A stretch of 64,000 nt of DNA from Sedimentitalea arenosa (GCF_016428585.1 NZ_JAELVR010000010.1:155872-219871); one strand, 5' to 3'; positions 16,033 through 26,218 are shown, counted from the first letter of the stretch. The notes: a model not told the origin generated them from the letters alone. Numbers and translations are program-made.

Positions 16033-17610
16033 ATGCGCGATTTTCAACACCCGGGACGGTCGGCGGTTCTGAGCACCAACGGAATGTGCGCCACGTCCCA
16101 CCCGCTTGCGGCACAAACCGCCATAGACATTCTGAAGCGCGGAGGAAACGCGATGGACGCCGCCATCGCCGGCGCGGTCCTGCTTGGCATCTGCGAACCG
16201 CAGATGACAGGAATCGGCGGCGATTGCTTCGTGCTCTATTCACCCGCGGGCAGCAACGATGTCCGCGCGATGAACGGCTCGGGGCGTGCCCCCGCCGCAT
16301 CGGACGCCGCCACCTTGCGGGCCGGGGGCCTGACGGCGATCGCCCAGGACAGCCCCTCGGCGGTGACGATCCCCGGCGCGATGGATGCGTTCTGCACCCT
16401 GTCGGAAACCGTCGGGAATCTGGGCATCGATGACCTTCTGGCGCCCGCGATCCACTATGCGGAGGAGGGCGTTCCGGTCGCACCGCGTGTCGCGTTCGAT
16501 TGGGGAAAAGATGCCCCGGTTCTCAACAGCCGCGCGCGCGATGTCTACCTCGTCAACGGCAAGGTGCCGGCCACGGGGCAGATCTTCCGCGTGCCCGGCC
16601 AGGCCGAAGTCCTGCGCCGCGTGGCCAAACATGGCCGCGACGCCTTCTATACCGGCGAAGTCGCCGAGGACATGGTGAACACGCTGACCCGGCTCGGCGG
16701 CGTCCACACTCTCGAGGATTTCGCCAACACGGCGTGCGAGGCGACGACCCCGATCAGCGGCAGCTACAAGGGGGTCGAACTGGTCGAACATCCGCCCAAC
16801 GGGCAGGGCGCGACCGCGATCCTGATGCTCAACATCCTGTCGCATTTCGACATTGCCGACATGGACCCGCTGGGTGCGCAGCGCGCGCATATCGAGGCCG
16901 AGGCCGCCAAGCTGGCCTATGATGCACGCAACCGCTTCATCGCCGATGCCGATCACACGACGCGCGCAGACTACATGCTCGCCCCCGAAACGGCGGCGAA
17001 ACTCGCCGCCCTGATCGACCCGAGGAAGGCGATGGCCGCCGCCGCGCCCCTGACCGAGTCGGTGCACAAGGACACGATCTATATCACCGTGGTCGACAAG
17101 GACCGGATGGCCGTATCGCTGATCTATTCGGTGTTCCACGGCTTCGGCTCCGGCATCGCGACAGACAAGTTCGGCATCCTGTTCCAATCCCGCGGCGCAG
17201 GCTTCACCATAGCCGAGGGTCACCCCAACGAGCTGGGCGGCGGCAAGCGCCCGATGCACACGATCATTCCGGGGATGCTGCGCGAGAATGGCCGCGTCAC
17301 CATGCCGTTCGGAGTGATGGGCGGGGCCTATCAGCCCAACGGACATGCGCGCGTGGTCAGCAACCTGACCGATTTCGGGATGGACGGGCAGACAGCACTG
17401 GACGCGCCGCGCTCCTTCTCGGACGCGGGCGACATGAAGGTCGAACGCGGATACAGCGACGACGTGCGTCAAGAGCTGGCGGACATGGGACATGCCGTAT
17501 CGATCCCCGACACCGCCATCGGCGGCGCCCAGGCGATCCGGATCGACGAGTCGGGCATCCTGATCGGCGCGAGCGACCCGCGCAAGGACGGCTGCGCCCT
17601 GGGCTATTGA
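16033..17610 (+). CDS. gamma-glutamyltransferase family protein
   Basis: 525 aa from the ATG at 16033, chosen because GAGGAG lies 8 bases upstream; an in-frame earlier start at 16003 lacks this. NGMCATSHPLAAQTAIDILK and GGNAMDAAIAGAVLLG open the Ntn-hydrolase GGT family. The autocleavage Thr is probably the one in HKDTIYITVVDKD (about residue 357), which would become the N-terminal nucleophile of the small subunit. No clear signal peptide is present. Family enzymes hydrolyse or transfer gamma-glutamyl groups of glutathione and related amides; some are acylases. It is not obviously in an operon. Confidence 0.88.
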   Translation: MRDFQHPGRSAVLSTNGMCATSHPLAAQTAIDILKRGGNAMDAAIAGAVLLGICEPQMTGIGGDCFVLYSPAGSNDVRAMNGSGRAPAASDAATLRAGGLTAIAQDSPSAVTIPGAMDAFCTLSETVGNLGIDDLLAPAIHYAEEGVPVAPRVAFDWGKDAPVLNSRARDVYLVNGKVPATGQIFRVPGQAEVLRRVAKHGRDAFYTGEVAEDMVNTLTRLGGVHTLEDFANTACEATTPISGSYKGVELVEHPPNGQGATAILMLNILSHFDIADMDPLGAQRAHIEAEAAKLAYDARNRFIADADHTTRADYMLAPETAAKLAALIDPRKAMAAAAPLTESVHKDTIYITVVDKDRMAVSLIYSVFHGFGSGIATDKFGILFQSRGAGFTIAEGHPNELGGGKRPMHTIIPGMLRENGRVTMPFGVMGGAYQPNGHARVVSNLTDFGMDGQTALDAPRSFSDAGDMKVERGYSDDVRQELADMGHAVSIPDTAIGGAQAIRIDESGILIGASDPRKDGCALGY

Positions 17611-17626
17611 GAGGGTACCAGGATGG

Positions 17627-17644
17627 CGCGGGCTCCGGCCCGCG
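17627..17644. repeat. hairpin between convergent genes, possible bidirectional terminator
   Basis: CGCGGGC (17627-17633) pairs with GCCCGCG (17638-17644) around TCCG. It lies exactly between the gamma-glutamyltransferase stop and the hspQ stop, which face each other. There is no U tract, so the terminator role is inferred from position. Confidence 0.45.
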
Positions 17645-17971
17645 TCAGTTCAGCTGGAAATGCAGCGGATAGGCACCGTCCTGGAACGGGCCGAACATGT
17701 CGGGGATGTCGGGATGGTCGACCGGTTCGCCCGAATAGTCCGCGACAAGGTTCTGCTCGGACACGTAAGCCACGTAATAGGACTGATCGTTTTCCGCCAG
17801 CAGATGATAGTAGGGCTGTTCACGCGCAGGGCGGCTGTCTTCCGGAATCGCCTGATACCATTCCTCGGTGTTGGCGAATTCCGGGTCCACGTCGAAAATC
17901 ACACCGCGAAACGGATGCTTGCGATGACGGACAACCTGTCCGAGATGGTATTTTGCGCGCGTTTTCAGCAT
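17645..17971 (-). CDS. hspQ: HspQ/YccV-like protein (hemimethylated-DNA-binding domain family)
   Basis: 108 aa from the ATG reading MLKTRAKYHLGQ; the open frame continues upstream without conservation. The sequence runs GQVVRHRKHPFRGVIFDVDP, then WYQAIPEDSRPAREQPYYHL and VAYVSEQNLV, the full HspQ/YccV pattern. In E. coli HspQ binds hemimethylated origin DNA, affects DnaA stability and stimulates Lon. An ATGGTTAA element (reverse of the CtrA half-site TTAACCAT) touches the start region at 17973-17980. It is transcribed away from the divergent lipoprotein gene. Confidence 0.88.
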   Translation of the reverse strand: MLKTRAKYHLGQVVRHRKHPFRGVIFDVDPEFANTEEWYQAIPEDSRPAREQPYYHLLAENDQSYYVAYVSEQNLVADYSGEPVDHPDIPDMFGPFQDGAYPLHFQLN

Positions 17972-18066
17972 AATGGTTAAGCCCCTAGCGCAAGATATTA
18001 ACCGTTTCCGGGATCGGATGTCCAACGATTGCGCCGGGAAATCGTGGAAACAGTTTGTGAACGCCG

Positions 18067-18085
18067 GTGTGACAGTGCGTCACAC
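18067..18085. promoter_or_regulatory. perfect dyad upstream of the transglycosylase-like lipoprotein gene
   Basis: GTGTGAC (18067-18073) and GTCACAC (18079-18085) are exact reverse complements around AGTGC. It resembles a CRP-type TGTGA/TCACA site, but the spacing is 7 rather than 6 bases. It lies 100 bases before the ATG at 18185, in the divergent region shared with hspQ. Confidence 0.45.
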
Positions 18086-18119
18086 ACCCCCACAGGGCCG
18101 CGCCGCCTGCCGTGGGGGT
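18086..18119. repeat. 8-bp inverted repeat upstream of the lipoprotein gene
   Basis: ACCCCCAC (18086-18093) and GTGGGGGT (18112-18119) match perfectly around an 18-base spacer, directly next to the dyad at 18067-18085. It may form an mRNA leader stem or a binding site. No function can be assigned. Confidence 0.4.
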
Positions 18120-18184
18120 CGCGCGAATGTCATTCCATCCCGCGCCCGAATGCGATAGTCTTTTCAAAAAAAGGCATGAGGCAG

Positions 18185-18769
18185 ATGAGCAGAAAGCTTC
18201 GCGCAATGTTCCTGGTGCTGTTCGTGGCATCCTGTGGCGGCTATTCCAGCCCGCCACGCAACCTGAACGATGCTTGCAGCATCGCGGAACAGCGCCCGAA
18301 ATACATGAAGGCCTTCAAGGCAACCGAACGCCGCTGGGGCGTGCCGGTGCATGTGCAAATGGCCACGATTTATCAGGAAAGCCGGTTCCGCGGCGATGCG
18401 CGTACGCCCTATCGGTTTGCGCTCGGCGTGATCCCGATGGGCCGGCAAAGCAGCGCCTATGGGTACAGCCAGGCGCTGGACGGGACCTGGGACGATTACC
18501 GCGCCGAAACCGGACGCCGGAGCGCCAAACGCGACCGGATCCGCGACGCGACCGATTTCATGGGCTGGTACATGAACAAGAGCCGCGAGAAGAACGGCAT
18601 CCCCCTGACGGACGCGCGCAATCAGTACCTGGCCTATCACGAGGGCAACACGGGCTATGCCCGCGGCACCTACAACAGCAAGAGTTGGCTGGTCCGGGTC
18701 GCGGATGACGTGCAGTCGCGCTCCAATCTCTACGCGGCGCAGCTGTCGAGTTGCCGCGCCGCGCGCTGA
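18185..18769 (+). CDS. lytic-transglycosylase-like (SLT fold) lipoprotein
   Basis: 194 aa from MSRKLRAMF; an ATG nine bases earlier is also possible. The lipobox LFVASCGG predicts signal peptidase II cleavage before Cys and lipid anchoring. The lysozyme-like part includes VPVHVQMATIYQESRFRGDA, where the Glu of QES fits the catalytic acid of family-1 transglycosylases, followed by SAYGYSQALDGTWDDY and AYHEGNTGYARGTY. It should cleave peptidoglycan glycan chains. It is divergent from hspQ, ends 6 bases before the facing lolA stop, and has two dyads upstream. Confidence 0.85.
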   Translation: MSRKLRAMFLVLFVASCGGYSSPPRNLNDACSIAEQRPKYMKAFKATERRWGVPVHVQMATIYQESRFRGDARTPYRFALGVIPMGRQSSAYGYSQALDGTWDDYRAETGRRSAKRDRIRDATDFMGWYMNKSREKNGIPLTDARNQYLAYHEGNTGYARGTYNSKSWLVRVADDVQSRSNLYAAQLSSCRAAR

Positions 18770-18775
18770 CCCGTT

Positions 18776-19375
18776 TCAGCGCTCGTTGAGGTTGCCTGAC
18801 GTGTTGGGCGGCCGGAACAGCGAGTTTGCGAGCGCGCCGCCGGTCGTCAGGTCGCCCAGCACCACGCGGGTCTGACCGCCGGTCTCGTCGTGAACGATCC
18901 ATTCGCGCAAGGCCAGCGGCGACCCACCGAACATGAGGTCGATCCGGCCCTGTTCGGGTCGCTCGGGGTCCTGTGCCGTGACCACGGTCATTCCACCACG
19001 TGCGTCGTGTCCGACCACCATGTTGGCGCGGCCCAGATCGACGCGACGGGCCAGCAGGATGGACAGCGGCGTACGGCTCAGTGGATAGCTTTCCGGCGGC
19101 TGGTTGGATTTCGGGTCCTCGATCACCACGGCGCCGTTACCCGCGATCACCACGGGCGCGTCCGGCCCGTCATACTGGAACCGCATCCTCCCGGGACGAT
19201 GCACATAGAGCGTGCCGGTCGAGCGCGAACCGTCATCGTTGAACTGGGTGAAGGGTGCGGTGACGGTGGTCAGCCCGTTCAGATAGGCCGAGATCGCCGA
19301 GAGCGGCTGTTTGGATTGCGCTGCGGCCATGGTGGCCGCCAGCGACAGGACAAGGGCGAGCAGAGCGTGTTTCAT
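18776..19375 (-). CDS. lolA: outer-membrane lipoprotein carrier protein LolA
   Basis: 199 aa from the ATG reading MKHALLALVLSLAATMAAAQ, a clear signal peptide; the upstream extension lacks one. The mature part has the LolA pattern: LNGLTTVTAPFTQFNDDGSR near the start, GTLYVHRPGRMRFQYDGPD, and VVIEDPKSNQ. LolA ferries lipoproteins from the LolCDE transporter to the outer membrane. It follows ftsK on the same strand with a 41-base gap, an order often seen in Rhodobacteraceae. Confidence 0.93.
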   Translation of the reverse strand: MKHALLALVLSLAATMAAAQSKQPLSAISAYLNGLTTVTAPFTQFNDDGSRSTGTLYVHRPGRMRFQYDGPDAPVVIAGNGAVVIEDPKSNQPPESYPLSRTPLSILLARRVDLGRANMVVGHDARGGMTVVTAQDPERPEQGRIDLMFGGSPLALREWIVHDETGGQTRVVLGDLTTGGALANSLFRPPNTSGNLNER

Positions 19376-19416
19376 GCCCTTTAGATACGCGATCCGGCGG
19401 CGAATGGAAGCCGCCG

Positions 19417-22275
19417 TCATTGCGGTTCAGGCACCAGGATCTCGCGCTTGCCGACATGGTTGGCGGGAGAGACCAACCCTTCCTCCTCCATTTGTTCGAC
19501 GAGCCGCGCGGCCTTGTTGTAGCCGATGGCCAGCTTGCGCTGGATATAGCTGGTTGAGCACTTGCGGTCCTTGATGACGATCTGCACCGCCGTGTCGTAG
19601 AGCGCATCCTCGCCGTCGGTGTTGCCGCCGAGCCCCAGAACCAGGTCGATATTGCTTTCCTTGTCCTCGTCGGGACCTTCGACCACGCCGCTCATGTATT
19701 CGGGCGGCCCGAATGCCTTGAGGTGGTTCACCACCTCTTCGACCTCTTCATCCGACACGAACGGCCCGTGGCAGCGGGTGATTTTTGCGCCGCCAGCCAT
19801 GTAGAGCATGTCGCCCATGCCCAGAAGCTGTTCGGCCCCCATTTCGCCCAGGATCGTGCGACTGTCGATCTTGGACGTGACCTGGAAGCTGATCCGGGTC
19901 GGGAAGTTGGCCTTGATCGTGCCGGTGATGACATCGACCGACGGACGTTGCGTCGCCATGATGAGGTGGATGCCCGAGGCCCGCGCCATTTGCGCGAGTC
20001 GCTGGATGCAGGCCTCGATCTCCTTGCCGGCGACCATCATCAGGTCGGCCATCTCGTCGACGATCACCACGATGAAGGGCATCGCCTCGGGCGCGAATTC
20101 CTCGGTCTCGAAGATCGGATCGCCGGTTTCGTCGTCAAACCCGGTCTGCACCGTGCGGCTGAACATCTCGCCCTTGGACAGCGCCTCGCGCACACGGCCG
20201 TTGTAGCCTTCGATGTTGCGCACGCCCATCTTGGACATCTTGCGATAGCGATCCTCCATTTCACCCACGACCCATTTCAGCGCGACGACCGCCTTTTTCG
20301 GGTCGGTCACGACAGGGGACAGCAGATGCGGAATGCCGTCATAGACCGACAGTTCCAGCATCTTGGGGTCGATCATGATCAGGCGGCATTCCTCGGGCGT
20401 CAGCTTGTAGAGCAGGCTCAGGATCATGGTGTTGATGGCGACCGATTTGCCCGAACCGGTGGTTCCCGCGATCAGCAGGTGGGGCATCTTGGCGAGGTTG
20501 GCGACGATGCTGTCCCCGCCGATATTCTTGCCAAGCGCCAGCGGCAGGCTCTGGTTGGTGTCGCCGAAATCACGGCTGGCGAGGATCTCTCGCAAAACCA
20601 CCTTCTCGCGATTCTCGTTCGGCAGTTCGATGCCGATCACCGAGCGCCCAGGAACGGTCGAGACGCGTGCCGACAGGGCCATCATCGAGCGCGCGATATC
20701 GTCGGCAAGGCCGATCACCCGGCTCGCCTTGAGACCCGGCGCGGGTTCCAGTTCATACATGGTGACAACGGGGCCGGGACGGACCGAGACGATCTCGCCC
20801 TTGATGCCGTAGTCGTCCAGCACGTTTTCCAGCATCCGCGCGTTCTCTTCCAGGGCCTCGTCGCTCAGGTGGTGGCGCTGCACGGTCGAGGGGCTGGTCA
20901 GCAGGCTGAGCGGCGGAAGCTCGAACGCGGTGCCGGTGTCCTCGAACGCCAGGGCGGGCTGCTCCTCGGCAGCGGCGCGGCGCGACGGCGCGGGTGCCTT
21001 GCGCGGTGCGTTCTGAACCACCTTGCGCGGCTCGGCGATGGGCACGCTCATCGCCTCGGACTCGGGCGCCTCCAACGGCAGCGCTTCGTCGAGCGGCGCA
21101 TCGTCGTCCTCATCCATCCCGACATGGTCGAAAGGATCGGAGAAATCGGTGTGATCTGCATGTGCCGCCGTCAGCGGCGGTTCGCGACGCAGGCCGGACG
21201 TGTCCAGAACCAGCGGATCGGGTCCGCGTCCGCGCCCCTTGGTCAGCGGACGGCTGGGGTCCGGCACGGGGTCGTCCGGGCGCAGGCGTGCGCGGACGGC
21301 GTCAGCGATCCGGGCGCGAATCCGGTCGTCTCCGGGCATGTCGTCATAGCCCTCGACATCGTCCGGGTCGATCAATTCAGGCTGGGGCATCGGTTCGGCC
21401 CGGCGGATCAGGGAGGGCATTCGCGACAGGAAGCTTCCGCGCGGCTCAACCTCATCGGGCGCGAAGCGGTCGGACGCGCCATACTCCTCCGGGTGCGAAA
21501 CGGCGGCCTCCTGATAGACCACCTCGTCATCGCAACCGGTTTCTTCGCGCGCCAAGCGCGTCGCGGCGCGACGCTCGGACATCTGTTCCTTCCGCGCGCG
21601 CGCTGCGGCGAAGGCCGAACTCGCGCCGCGCCCCAGAAGTGACATCAGGGCATCATAGCTCATCACCACGCCGATCATCAGCAGCCGCGCACCGCGCGCA
21701 AGCTCGGCCTTGGTGAAGCCCAGAACATAAGCGGCAGACGCAAGCATCAAGAGCGCAGCCAGCAGCGAAAGCAGCTTGAGCGCAACGTGCGAGCCAATCG
21801 GCAGAACGGTCAGCAACGCGCCCATCACCGTGTCGCCGAACAGCCCGCCAAGACCGAAGCTGTGCGTCGCCTTCCATTCCGCTCCCGGCACCAGCGACGC
21901 GGCATAGATCGAGGCGATGGCGATGGCGATCGGGGCGAAGATCAGCCGACCCAGCGCACGGTCCTCGCCCCGATGCAGCGCGAACCGCAAACCCCAGGCG
22001 ACCAGCACCAGAGCGATGCCCCAGCTGCCCCAGCCGACGATCATGAACAGCGGCGCGGCCAGCGACGCCCCGATGCGACCCATCCAATTCTGTACCGGCG
22101 CGTCGGTCGAGACCATCCAGTTTGGATCATCCGGCGTGTAGGAGCCGATCATCGCCGCAGCGGCGAGCCCCAGGCAGATCAGCACGATCCCGATCAGTTC
22201 CTTGCCGCGCCGTTCGATCGCCGCCTGCATGTTGCTGTCCAGAAATGGATCCCGGCTGCGTGAATGATATGCCAT
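19417..22275 (-). CDS. ftsK: DNA translocase FtsK
   Basis: 952 aa. The N-terminal 200 residues hold four or five membrane helices that anchor it at the septum. A long acidic, proline-rich linker follows (about 230-440), then the RecA-like motor with Walker A GTTGSGKS and the [10 protein letters not shown] block. The C-terminal winged-helix gamma domain that reads KOPS sites begins around residue 885 ([20 protein letters not shown]). FtsK pumps chromosome termini through the division septum and activates XerCD. The gene lies between an aminotransferase gene and lolA. Confidence 0.96.
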   Translation of the reverse strand: MAYHSRSRDPFLDSNMQAAIERRGKELIGIVLICLGLAAAAMIGSYTPDDPNWMVSTDAPVQNWMGRIGASLAAPLFMIVGWGSWGIALVLVAWGLRFALHRGEDRALGRLIFAPIAIAIASIYAASLVPGAEWKATHSFGLGGLFGDTVMGALLTVLPIGSHVALKLLSLLAALLMLASAAYVLGFTKAELARGARLLMIGVVMSYDALMSLLGRGASSAFAAARARKEQMSERRAATRLAREETGCDDEVVYQEAAVSHPEEYGASDRFAPDEVEPRGSFLSRMPSLIRRAEPMPQPELIDPDDVEGYDDMPGDDRIRARIADAVRARLRPDDPVPDPSRPLTKGRGRGPDPLVLDTSGLRREPPLTAAHADHTDFSDPFDHVGMDEDDDAPLDEALPLEAPESEAMSVPIAEPRKVVQNAPRKAPAPSRRAAAEEQPALAFEDTGTAFELPPLSLLTSPSTVQRHHLSDEALEENARMLENVLDDYGIKGEIVSVRPGPVVTMYELEPAPGLKASRVIGLADDIARSMMALSARVSTVPGRSVIGIELPNENREKVVLREILASRDFGDTNQSLPLALGKNIGGDSIVANLAKMPHLLIAGTTGSGKSVAINTMILSLLYKLTPEECRLIMIDPKMLELSVYDGIPHLLSPVVTDPKKAVVALKWVVGEMEDRYRKMSKMGVRNIEGYNGRVREALSKGEMFSRTVQTGFDDETGDPIFETEEFAPEAMPFIVVIVDEMADLMMVAGKEIEACIQRLAQMARASGIHLIMATQRPSVDVITGTIKANFPTRISFQVTSKIDSRTILGEMGAEQLLGMGDMLYMAGGAKITRCHGPFVSDEEVEEVVNHLKAFGPPEYMSGVVEGPDEDKESNIDLVLGLGGNTDGEDALYDTAVQIVIKDRKCSTSYIQRKLAIGYNKAARLVEQMEEEGLVSPANHVGKREILVPEPQ

Positions 22276-22287
22276 GCCCGTCCTCGC

Positions 22288-23469
22288 CTACCTGTACAAG
22301 CAGTCGCGCAGCTTGATCAGCCCGCCCTGCATCTCTGCCTTTGGGGCCACCATGGCGGCCCGTATGTATCCTTCGCCGGGGTTCTGCCCAGCTTTGCCCT
22401 GCGCCAAATAGGCGCCCGGCAGGACCCGCACACCGGTCTCCTGCCACAGTTTCAACGTTGCCGCCTCACCGTCATCCACCGGCAGCCAGAGGAAGAACCC
22501 CGCTTCCGGCGGCTGATAGCCTTGCACCGCTTCGAACACCTCGTCCGCGATGGCGTATTTCTCGCGATAGAGCGCGCGGTTCTGCTCGACATGCGCCTCG
22601 TCTGCCCAGACGGCGGCGGCGGCGGCCTGCAACGGACCCGGCAACGGTGCGCCGGAATAGTTGCGCAGCTGCCTGAGTTCTCGAATCGTGACCGGCCCGC
22701 CCGCCACGAAGCCCGAGCGCAGGCCCGGCAGGTTGGACCGCTTGGAGAGCGAGTGAAAGATCGTCACCCGCTCCGGGTCGGCGCCCATGTCGCGCGCCAC
22801 TTCCAGCGCGCCCGTTGGCGGGGTGTCGCGGTAGATCTCGGAGTAGCACTCATCCGCGAAGATGCGGAAATCATACTGCTCGGCCAGCGAAATCAGGCCG
22901 GCCCAATAGTCGCGATCGGCCACTGCGCCCTGCGGGTTCGCGGGCGAGCAGACATAGACGATGGCAGTTCGGTTCAGGACCTCGGGACCGACGCTGGCAT
23001 AGTCGGGCAGATGCCCTGTGGACGCCGTCGCCGGCACGAAGATCGGTTCGGCCCCGACCGACAGCGCCGCGACCATGTAGACCTGGTAGAACGGATTGGG
23101 CGTCAGGATCACCGGCTGTCCGCCGGATTTCCGCTCGGGGCAGAGCGCCATCGCGGCGTTGTACAGTCCCTCGCGCGTCCCGTTCAGCGCCATGACCTGT
23201 GTCGCCGGATCCAGCGCGACGCCATAGCGGCGACGGACCCAGTCGGCGATGGCCCCGCGCAGGGCGTCCGTGCCTTCGTTCTGCGGATAGGAATTGAAGC
23301 CTGCCGCGTTCTCGACGATCACGTCCGTAACCCATTGGGGAAACTCGTGTTTCGGTTCGCCGATGGTCATGTGCACGATATCACCGCCGGGCGCGTGAAC
23401 GTCCAGCAGCGCCCGCAGGCGCGGAAACGCGTATTCCGGTAGGTTCGAAAACCGCTCGGGTAAATTCAT
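22288..23469 (-). CDS. PLP-dependent class I/II aminotransferase (DapC/AspC-like)
   Basis: 393 aa fold-type-I aminotransferase. Visible landmarks are YPQNEGTDALRGAIADW, CSPANPQGAVADRDYW, the ADECYSEIYRD block whose Asp binds the pyridine nitrogen, and FHSLSKRSNLPGLRSGF with the PLP-binding Lys. The opening IGEPKHEFPQWV resembles succinyldiaminopimelate aminotransferases (DapC) of lysine synthesis, but aspartate- or alanine-type activity cannot be excluded. It starts the minus-strand run that continues with ftsK 12 bases downstream. Confidence 0.88.
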   Translation of the reverse strand: MNLPERFSNLPEYAFPRLRALLDVHAPGGDIVHMTIGEPKHEFPQWVTDVIVENAAGFNSYPQNEGTDALRGAIADWVRRRYGVALDPATQVMALNGTREGLYNAAMALCPERKSGGQPVILTPNPFYQVYMVAALSVGAEPIFVPATASTGHLPDYASVGPEVLNRTAIVYVCSPANPQGAVADRDYWAGLISLAEQYDFRIFADECYSEIYRDTPPTGALEVARDMGADPERVTIFHSLSKRSNLPGLRSGFVAGGPVTIRELRQLRNYSGAPLPGPLQAAAAAVWADEAHVEQNRALYREKYAIADEVFEAVQGYQPPEAGFFLWLPVDDGEAATLKLWQETGVRVLPGAYLAQGKAGQNPGEGYIRAAMVAPKAEMQGGLIKLRDCLYR

Positions 23470-23576
23470 TGTGCTGCCTCAAGGTCGGGGTCGTTTTCGC
23501 CCCGTTTGACAGCAGGTTACAGATGCCAGGCGCACCCGTCCAGAGTTTGAGGGTTAACGCCCGGCACTTGTGGCTT

Positions 23577-24905
23577 TCAGGCCAATGCGGCTTCGGCGGC
23601 GGCTCCGACGCGCAGAAGCGCCTCCTCGGAAAAGGGCGCGCCCATCAGGCAGATGCCACAGCTTGGCGTTCCGGTGGGCAGGGTCAACGCGCAAAGACCC
23701 ATGAGGTTGCCGATTCGCGTGTTGCGCAGCGTCAGCAGGTTCTCCGTCACGTAGTACTCGCTGTCGCTCGCCAGCCGTTCGACATTGGGCGGCAGGTTCG
23801 GCGCGGTCGGGCAAAGCACAGCGTCAAAGCCCGCGGTGGCCCGCGCCCAGGCCTTGCGCGCGGCGCGCAGTCGCGCCCATGCGGCGACATAATCCGGGCC
23901 AGAGAATTGCGCACCCTGCCGAAACCGCTCGCGGACCTGCGCATACATCAGGTCGGGATTGGCCTCGATCACATCGCGCCAGAGACCATAGGCCTCGGCG
24001 GTGTAGAGCACGCCGCTCAGGGGCATGACCTCGGCCAGTTCCGGGACGTCTAGCGGTTCGATCACGGCACCCGCATCCGCCAATCGCGCAACGGCGGCCT
24101 CGAACGCCGCGCCGGGGGCATCGCGCACATTGTCGTGCGCAACGGTGCGCAGAACGGCGAAGCGACGACCCGCGAGTGCCGTGCCGCGCAGATCAGGCGC
24201 GCGCCCGCCTTCCAGCATCGCCAACATCTGCGCCGCATCCCCGACCGAGCGGGTGAGCGGGCCGATGGTGTCGAACTCAAGGCACAACGGCACCACCCCA
24301 TCGAGGCTGACGCGCCCGGCGGTCGTCTTCAGGCCGACAAGGTCGTTCCACGCAGCAGGAATTCGCACCGACCCACCGGTGTCCGAGCCGATGCCGCAAG
24401 CGGCCAGCCCGAAGGCAACCGAGGCGGCCGCGCCCGACGACGAACCTCCCGGAACCGCCTCTGCATCGTTTATGCAGGGCGGCGTCGCGGTCGAGGGGTT
24501 CAGGCCGAGGCCCGAGAACGCCAGTTCGCTCATATGCGTCTTGCCCAGACAGACCGCTCCCATCGCGGTGGCATTGCGCAGAACCTTGGCATCGCGGCCG
24601 GGTACCCGGTCCTTGAGCAATTTCGAGCCCGCTTCGGTGGCGACACCGGCGCTGTCGAACAGATCCTTCCAGCTGATCGGGACCCCGTCGAGCAGCGACA
24701 AGCGGCGCCCGGCCTGCGCCCGCGCCCGCGCGGCCTGCGCCTCGGCGAGGGCGCGGTCCGCAGTGATGCGGGCATAGATCCGGTCCCGCAGGGGATGGGA
24801 ATCGATCGCGGAGAGATAGGTTTCGGTCAGGGCGACGGGGTCGATCTCGCCCTCGGCGATTCCCCGTCCCAGATCGCTCGCCGTGCTGTTCAGCCAATCC
24901 TGCAT
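23577..24905 (-). CDS. amidase signature family hydrolase
   Basis: 442 aa. The amidase signature is complete: Lys in GVPISWKDLFDSAG (about residue 78), the Ser-rich GGSSSGAAASVAFG loop, and GSDTGGSVRIPAAW with the catalytic Ser. Ser-cisSer-Lys amidases hydrolyse amide bonds. Without GatB/GatC neighbours, and at this length, a free amidase is more likely than the tRNA amidotransferase GatA. It diverges from the UbiH-family gene. The substrate is unknown. Confidence 0.9.
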   Translation of the reverse strand: MQDWLNSTASDLGRGIAEGEIDPVALTETYLSAIDSHPLRDRIYARITADRALAEAQAARARAQAGRRLSLLDGVPISWKDLFDSAGVATEAGSKLLKDRVPGRDAKVLRNATAMGAVCLGKTHMSELAFSGLGLNPSTATPPCINDAEAVPGGSSSGAAASVAFGLAACGIGSDTGGSVRIPAAWNDLVGLKTTAGRVSLDGVVPLCLEFDTIGPLTRSVGDAAQMLAMLEGGRAPDLRGTALAGRRFAVLRTVAHDNVRDAPGAAFEAAVARLADAGAVIEPLDVPELAEVMPLSGVLYTAEAYGLWRDVIEANPDLMYAQVRERFRQGAQFSGPDYVAAWARLRAARKAWARATAGFDAVLCPTAPNLPPNVERLASDSEYYVTENLLTLRNTRIGNLMGLCALTLPTGTPSCGICLMGAPFSEEALLRVGAAAEAALA

Positions 24906-24989
24906 GTCGCCCCCCGAATTGCGTTCGGCGCGAGCCTAGCGACAGCACCGCGCATGGACAATCCCGCGCCGCGCCCCATAGTGCAGGTC

Positions 24990-26216
24990 ATGACGACACC
25001 AAGCGATATCCTGATCGTGGGCGGCGGGCTGAACGGGCCAGCGCTGGCCCTTGCCCTGGCCCAGACCGGCCAGCCCGTTACCGTGATCGATGCCCTGCCC
25101 TCCGAGACCCGCGCTGACGCCGGCTTCGACGGTCGCGCATACGCGCTGGCGCTGGCCTCGCAACGGCTGCTGGCAGCGGTCGGCCTTTGGGAGGCGGTCG
25201 AAGATCACGCCCAACCGATGCTGGAGATCAAGGTGACAGACGGTCATGCCGGGCGCGGTCCCTCACCGTTCTTCCTGCATTTCGATCACGCCGAGATCGA
25301 GGAAGGCCCGATGGGCTACATGGTCGAGGACCGGCACCTGCGCCGCGCCTTCCTGAACGCCATGGCAGAGAACCCCAGGATCACCCTTGTCGACGGGCAG
25401 CGTGTCGTCGCACAGGAAACCGGGGCCGGGGTCGCGTCGGTCACGCTCGCCGATGGGCGGGAAGTGTCGGGCCGCCTTCTGGTGGGCTCTGACGGCAGGC
25501 AGAGCGGCACCGCGACGCGCGCCGGAATCAAGCGCACCGGATGGGGCTATGACCAGACCGCGCTGGTCTGCGCGCTCGAGCACGAGAAACCGCATCACGG
25601 CATCGCGCACCAGTTCTTCATGCCAGCCGGTCCACTGGCGATCCTGCCACTGACCGGGAACCGCAGTTCGATCGTCTGGAGCGAACGCAGCGCCGAGGCG
25701 AAACGAATCAACGCGCTGGATGACGCGGGTTACATGGCTGAACTGCATCCGCGTTTCGGCGATTTCCTCGGCAGGCTGACATTGGCAGGCCAGCGTTTTG
25801 TCTATCCGTTGAATCTGACGATCGCCAACAGCTTCATCGCGCCCCGGCTGGCGTTGGTCGGTGACGCGGCGCATGGCGTTCATCCGATCGCGGGGCAGGG
25901 GCTGAATGCCGGCTTGCGCGACGTGGCCGCTCTGGCCGAAGTGCTGACGCTCGCATCGCGGCGAGGCGAAGATATCGGAGCCATCCAGGTTCTGGAGCGG
26001 TATCAGCAATGGCGCCGGTTCGACACCACCACGCTGGCACTGGCGACAGATGCGTTCAATCGGCTGTTTTCCAACGACAATCCACTCTTGCGCGCGGGGC
26101 GTGATCTGGGGTTGGGCCTCGTCAACGCGTGGCCGGGTGCGCGGCGCGGCTTCATCCGCGAAGCCGCGGGCCTGACCGGCGATCTGCCCCGATTGATGCA
26201 GGGCCGCCAGATCTGA
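24990..26216 (+). CDS. UbiH/UbiF/COQ6 family FAD-dependent hydroxylase
   Basis: 408 aa from MTTPSDILIV; an in-frame ATG at 24954 would add 12 residues. The Rossmann motif is IVGGGLNGPALALALA. The family's second FAD motif GDAAHGVHPIAGQGLNAGLRD is perfect near residue 285. These aromatic hydroxylases add OH groups to the ubiquinone ring, and alphaproteobacteria often use one to three paralogues with varied positions. Which ring position this one handles cannot be told. It is convergent with the small UPF0434 gene, with a 2-base gap. Confidence 0.9.
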   Translation: MTTPSDILIVGGGLNGPALALALAQTGQPVTVIDALPSETRADAGFDGRAYALALASQRLLAAVGLWEAVEDHAQPMLEIKVTDGHAGRGPSPFFLHFDHAEIEEGPMGYMVEDRHLRRAFLNAMAENPRITLVDGQRVVAQETGAGVASVTLADGREVSGRLLVGSDGRQSGTATRAGIKRTGWGYDQTALVCALEHEKPHHGIAHQFFMPAGPLAILPLTGNRSSIVWSERSAEAKRINALDDAGYMAELHPRFGDFLGRLTLAGQRFVYPLNLTIANSFIAPRLALVGDAAHGVHPIAGQGLNAGLRDVAALAEVLTLASRRGEDIGAIQVLERYQQWRRFDTTTLALATDAFNRLFSNDNPLLRAGRDLGLGLVNAWPGARRGFIREAAGLTGDLPRLMQGRQI

Positions 26217-26218
26217 GA

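Noticed and set aside
18067..18085. CRP-type binding site
   Set aside because: Half-sites match, but the spacing is 7 rather than 6 bases; kept only as an unassigned dyad.
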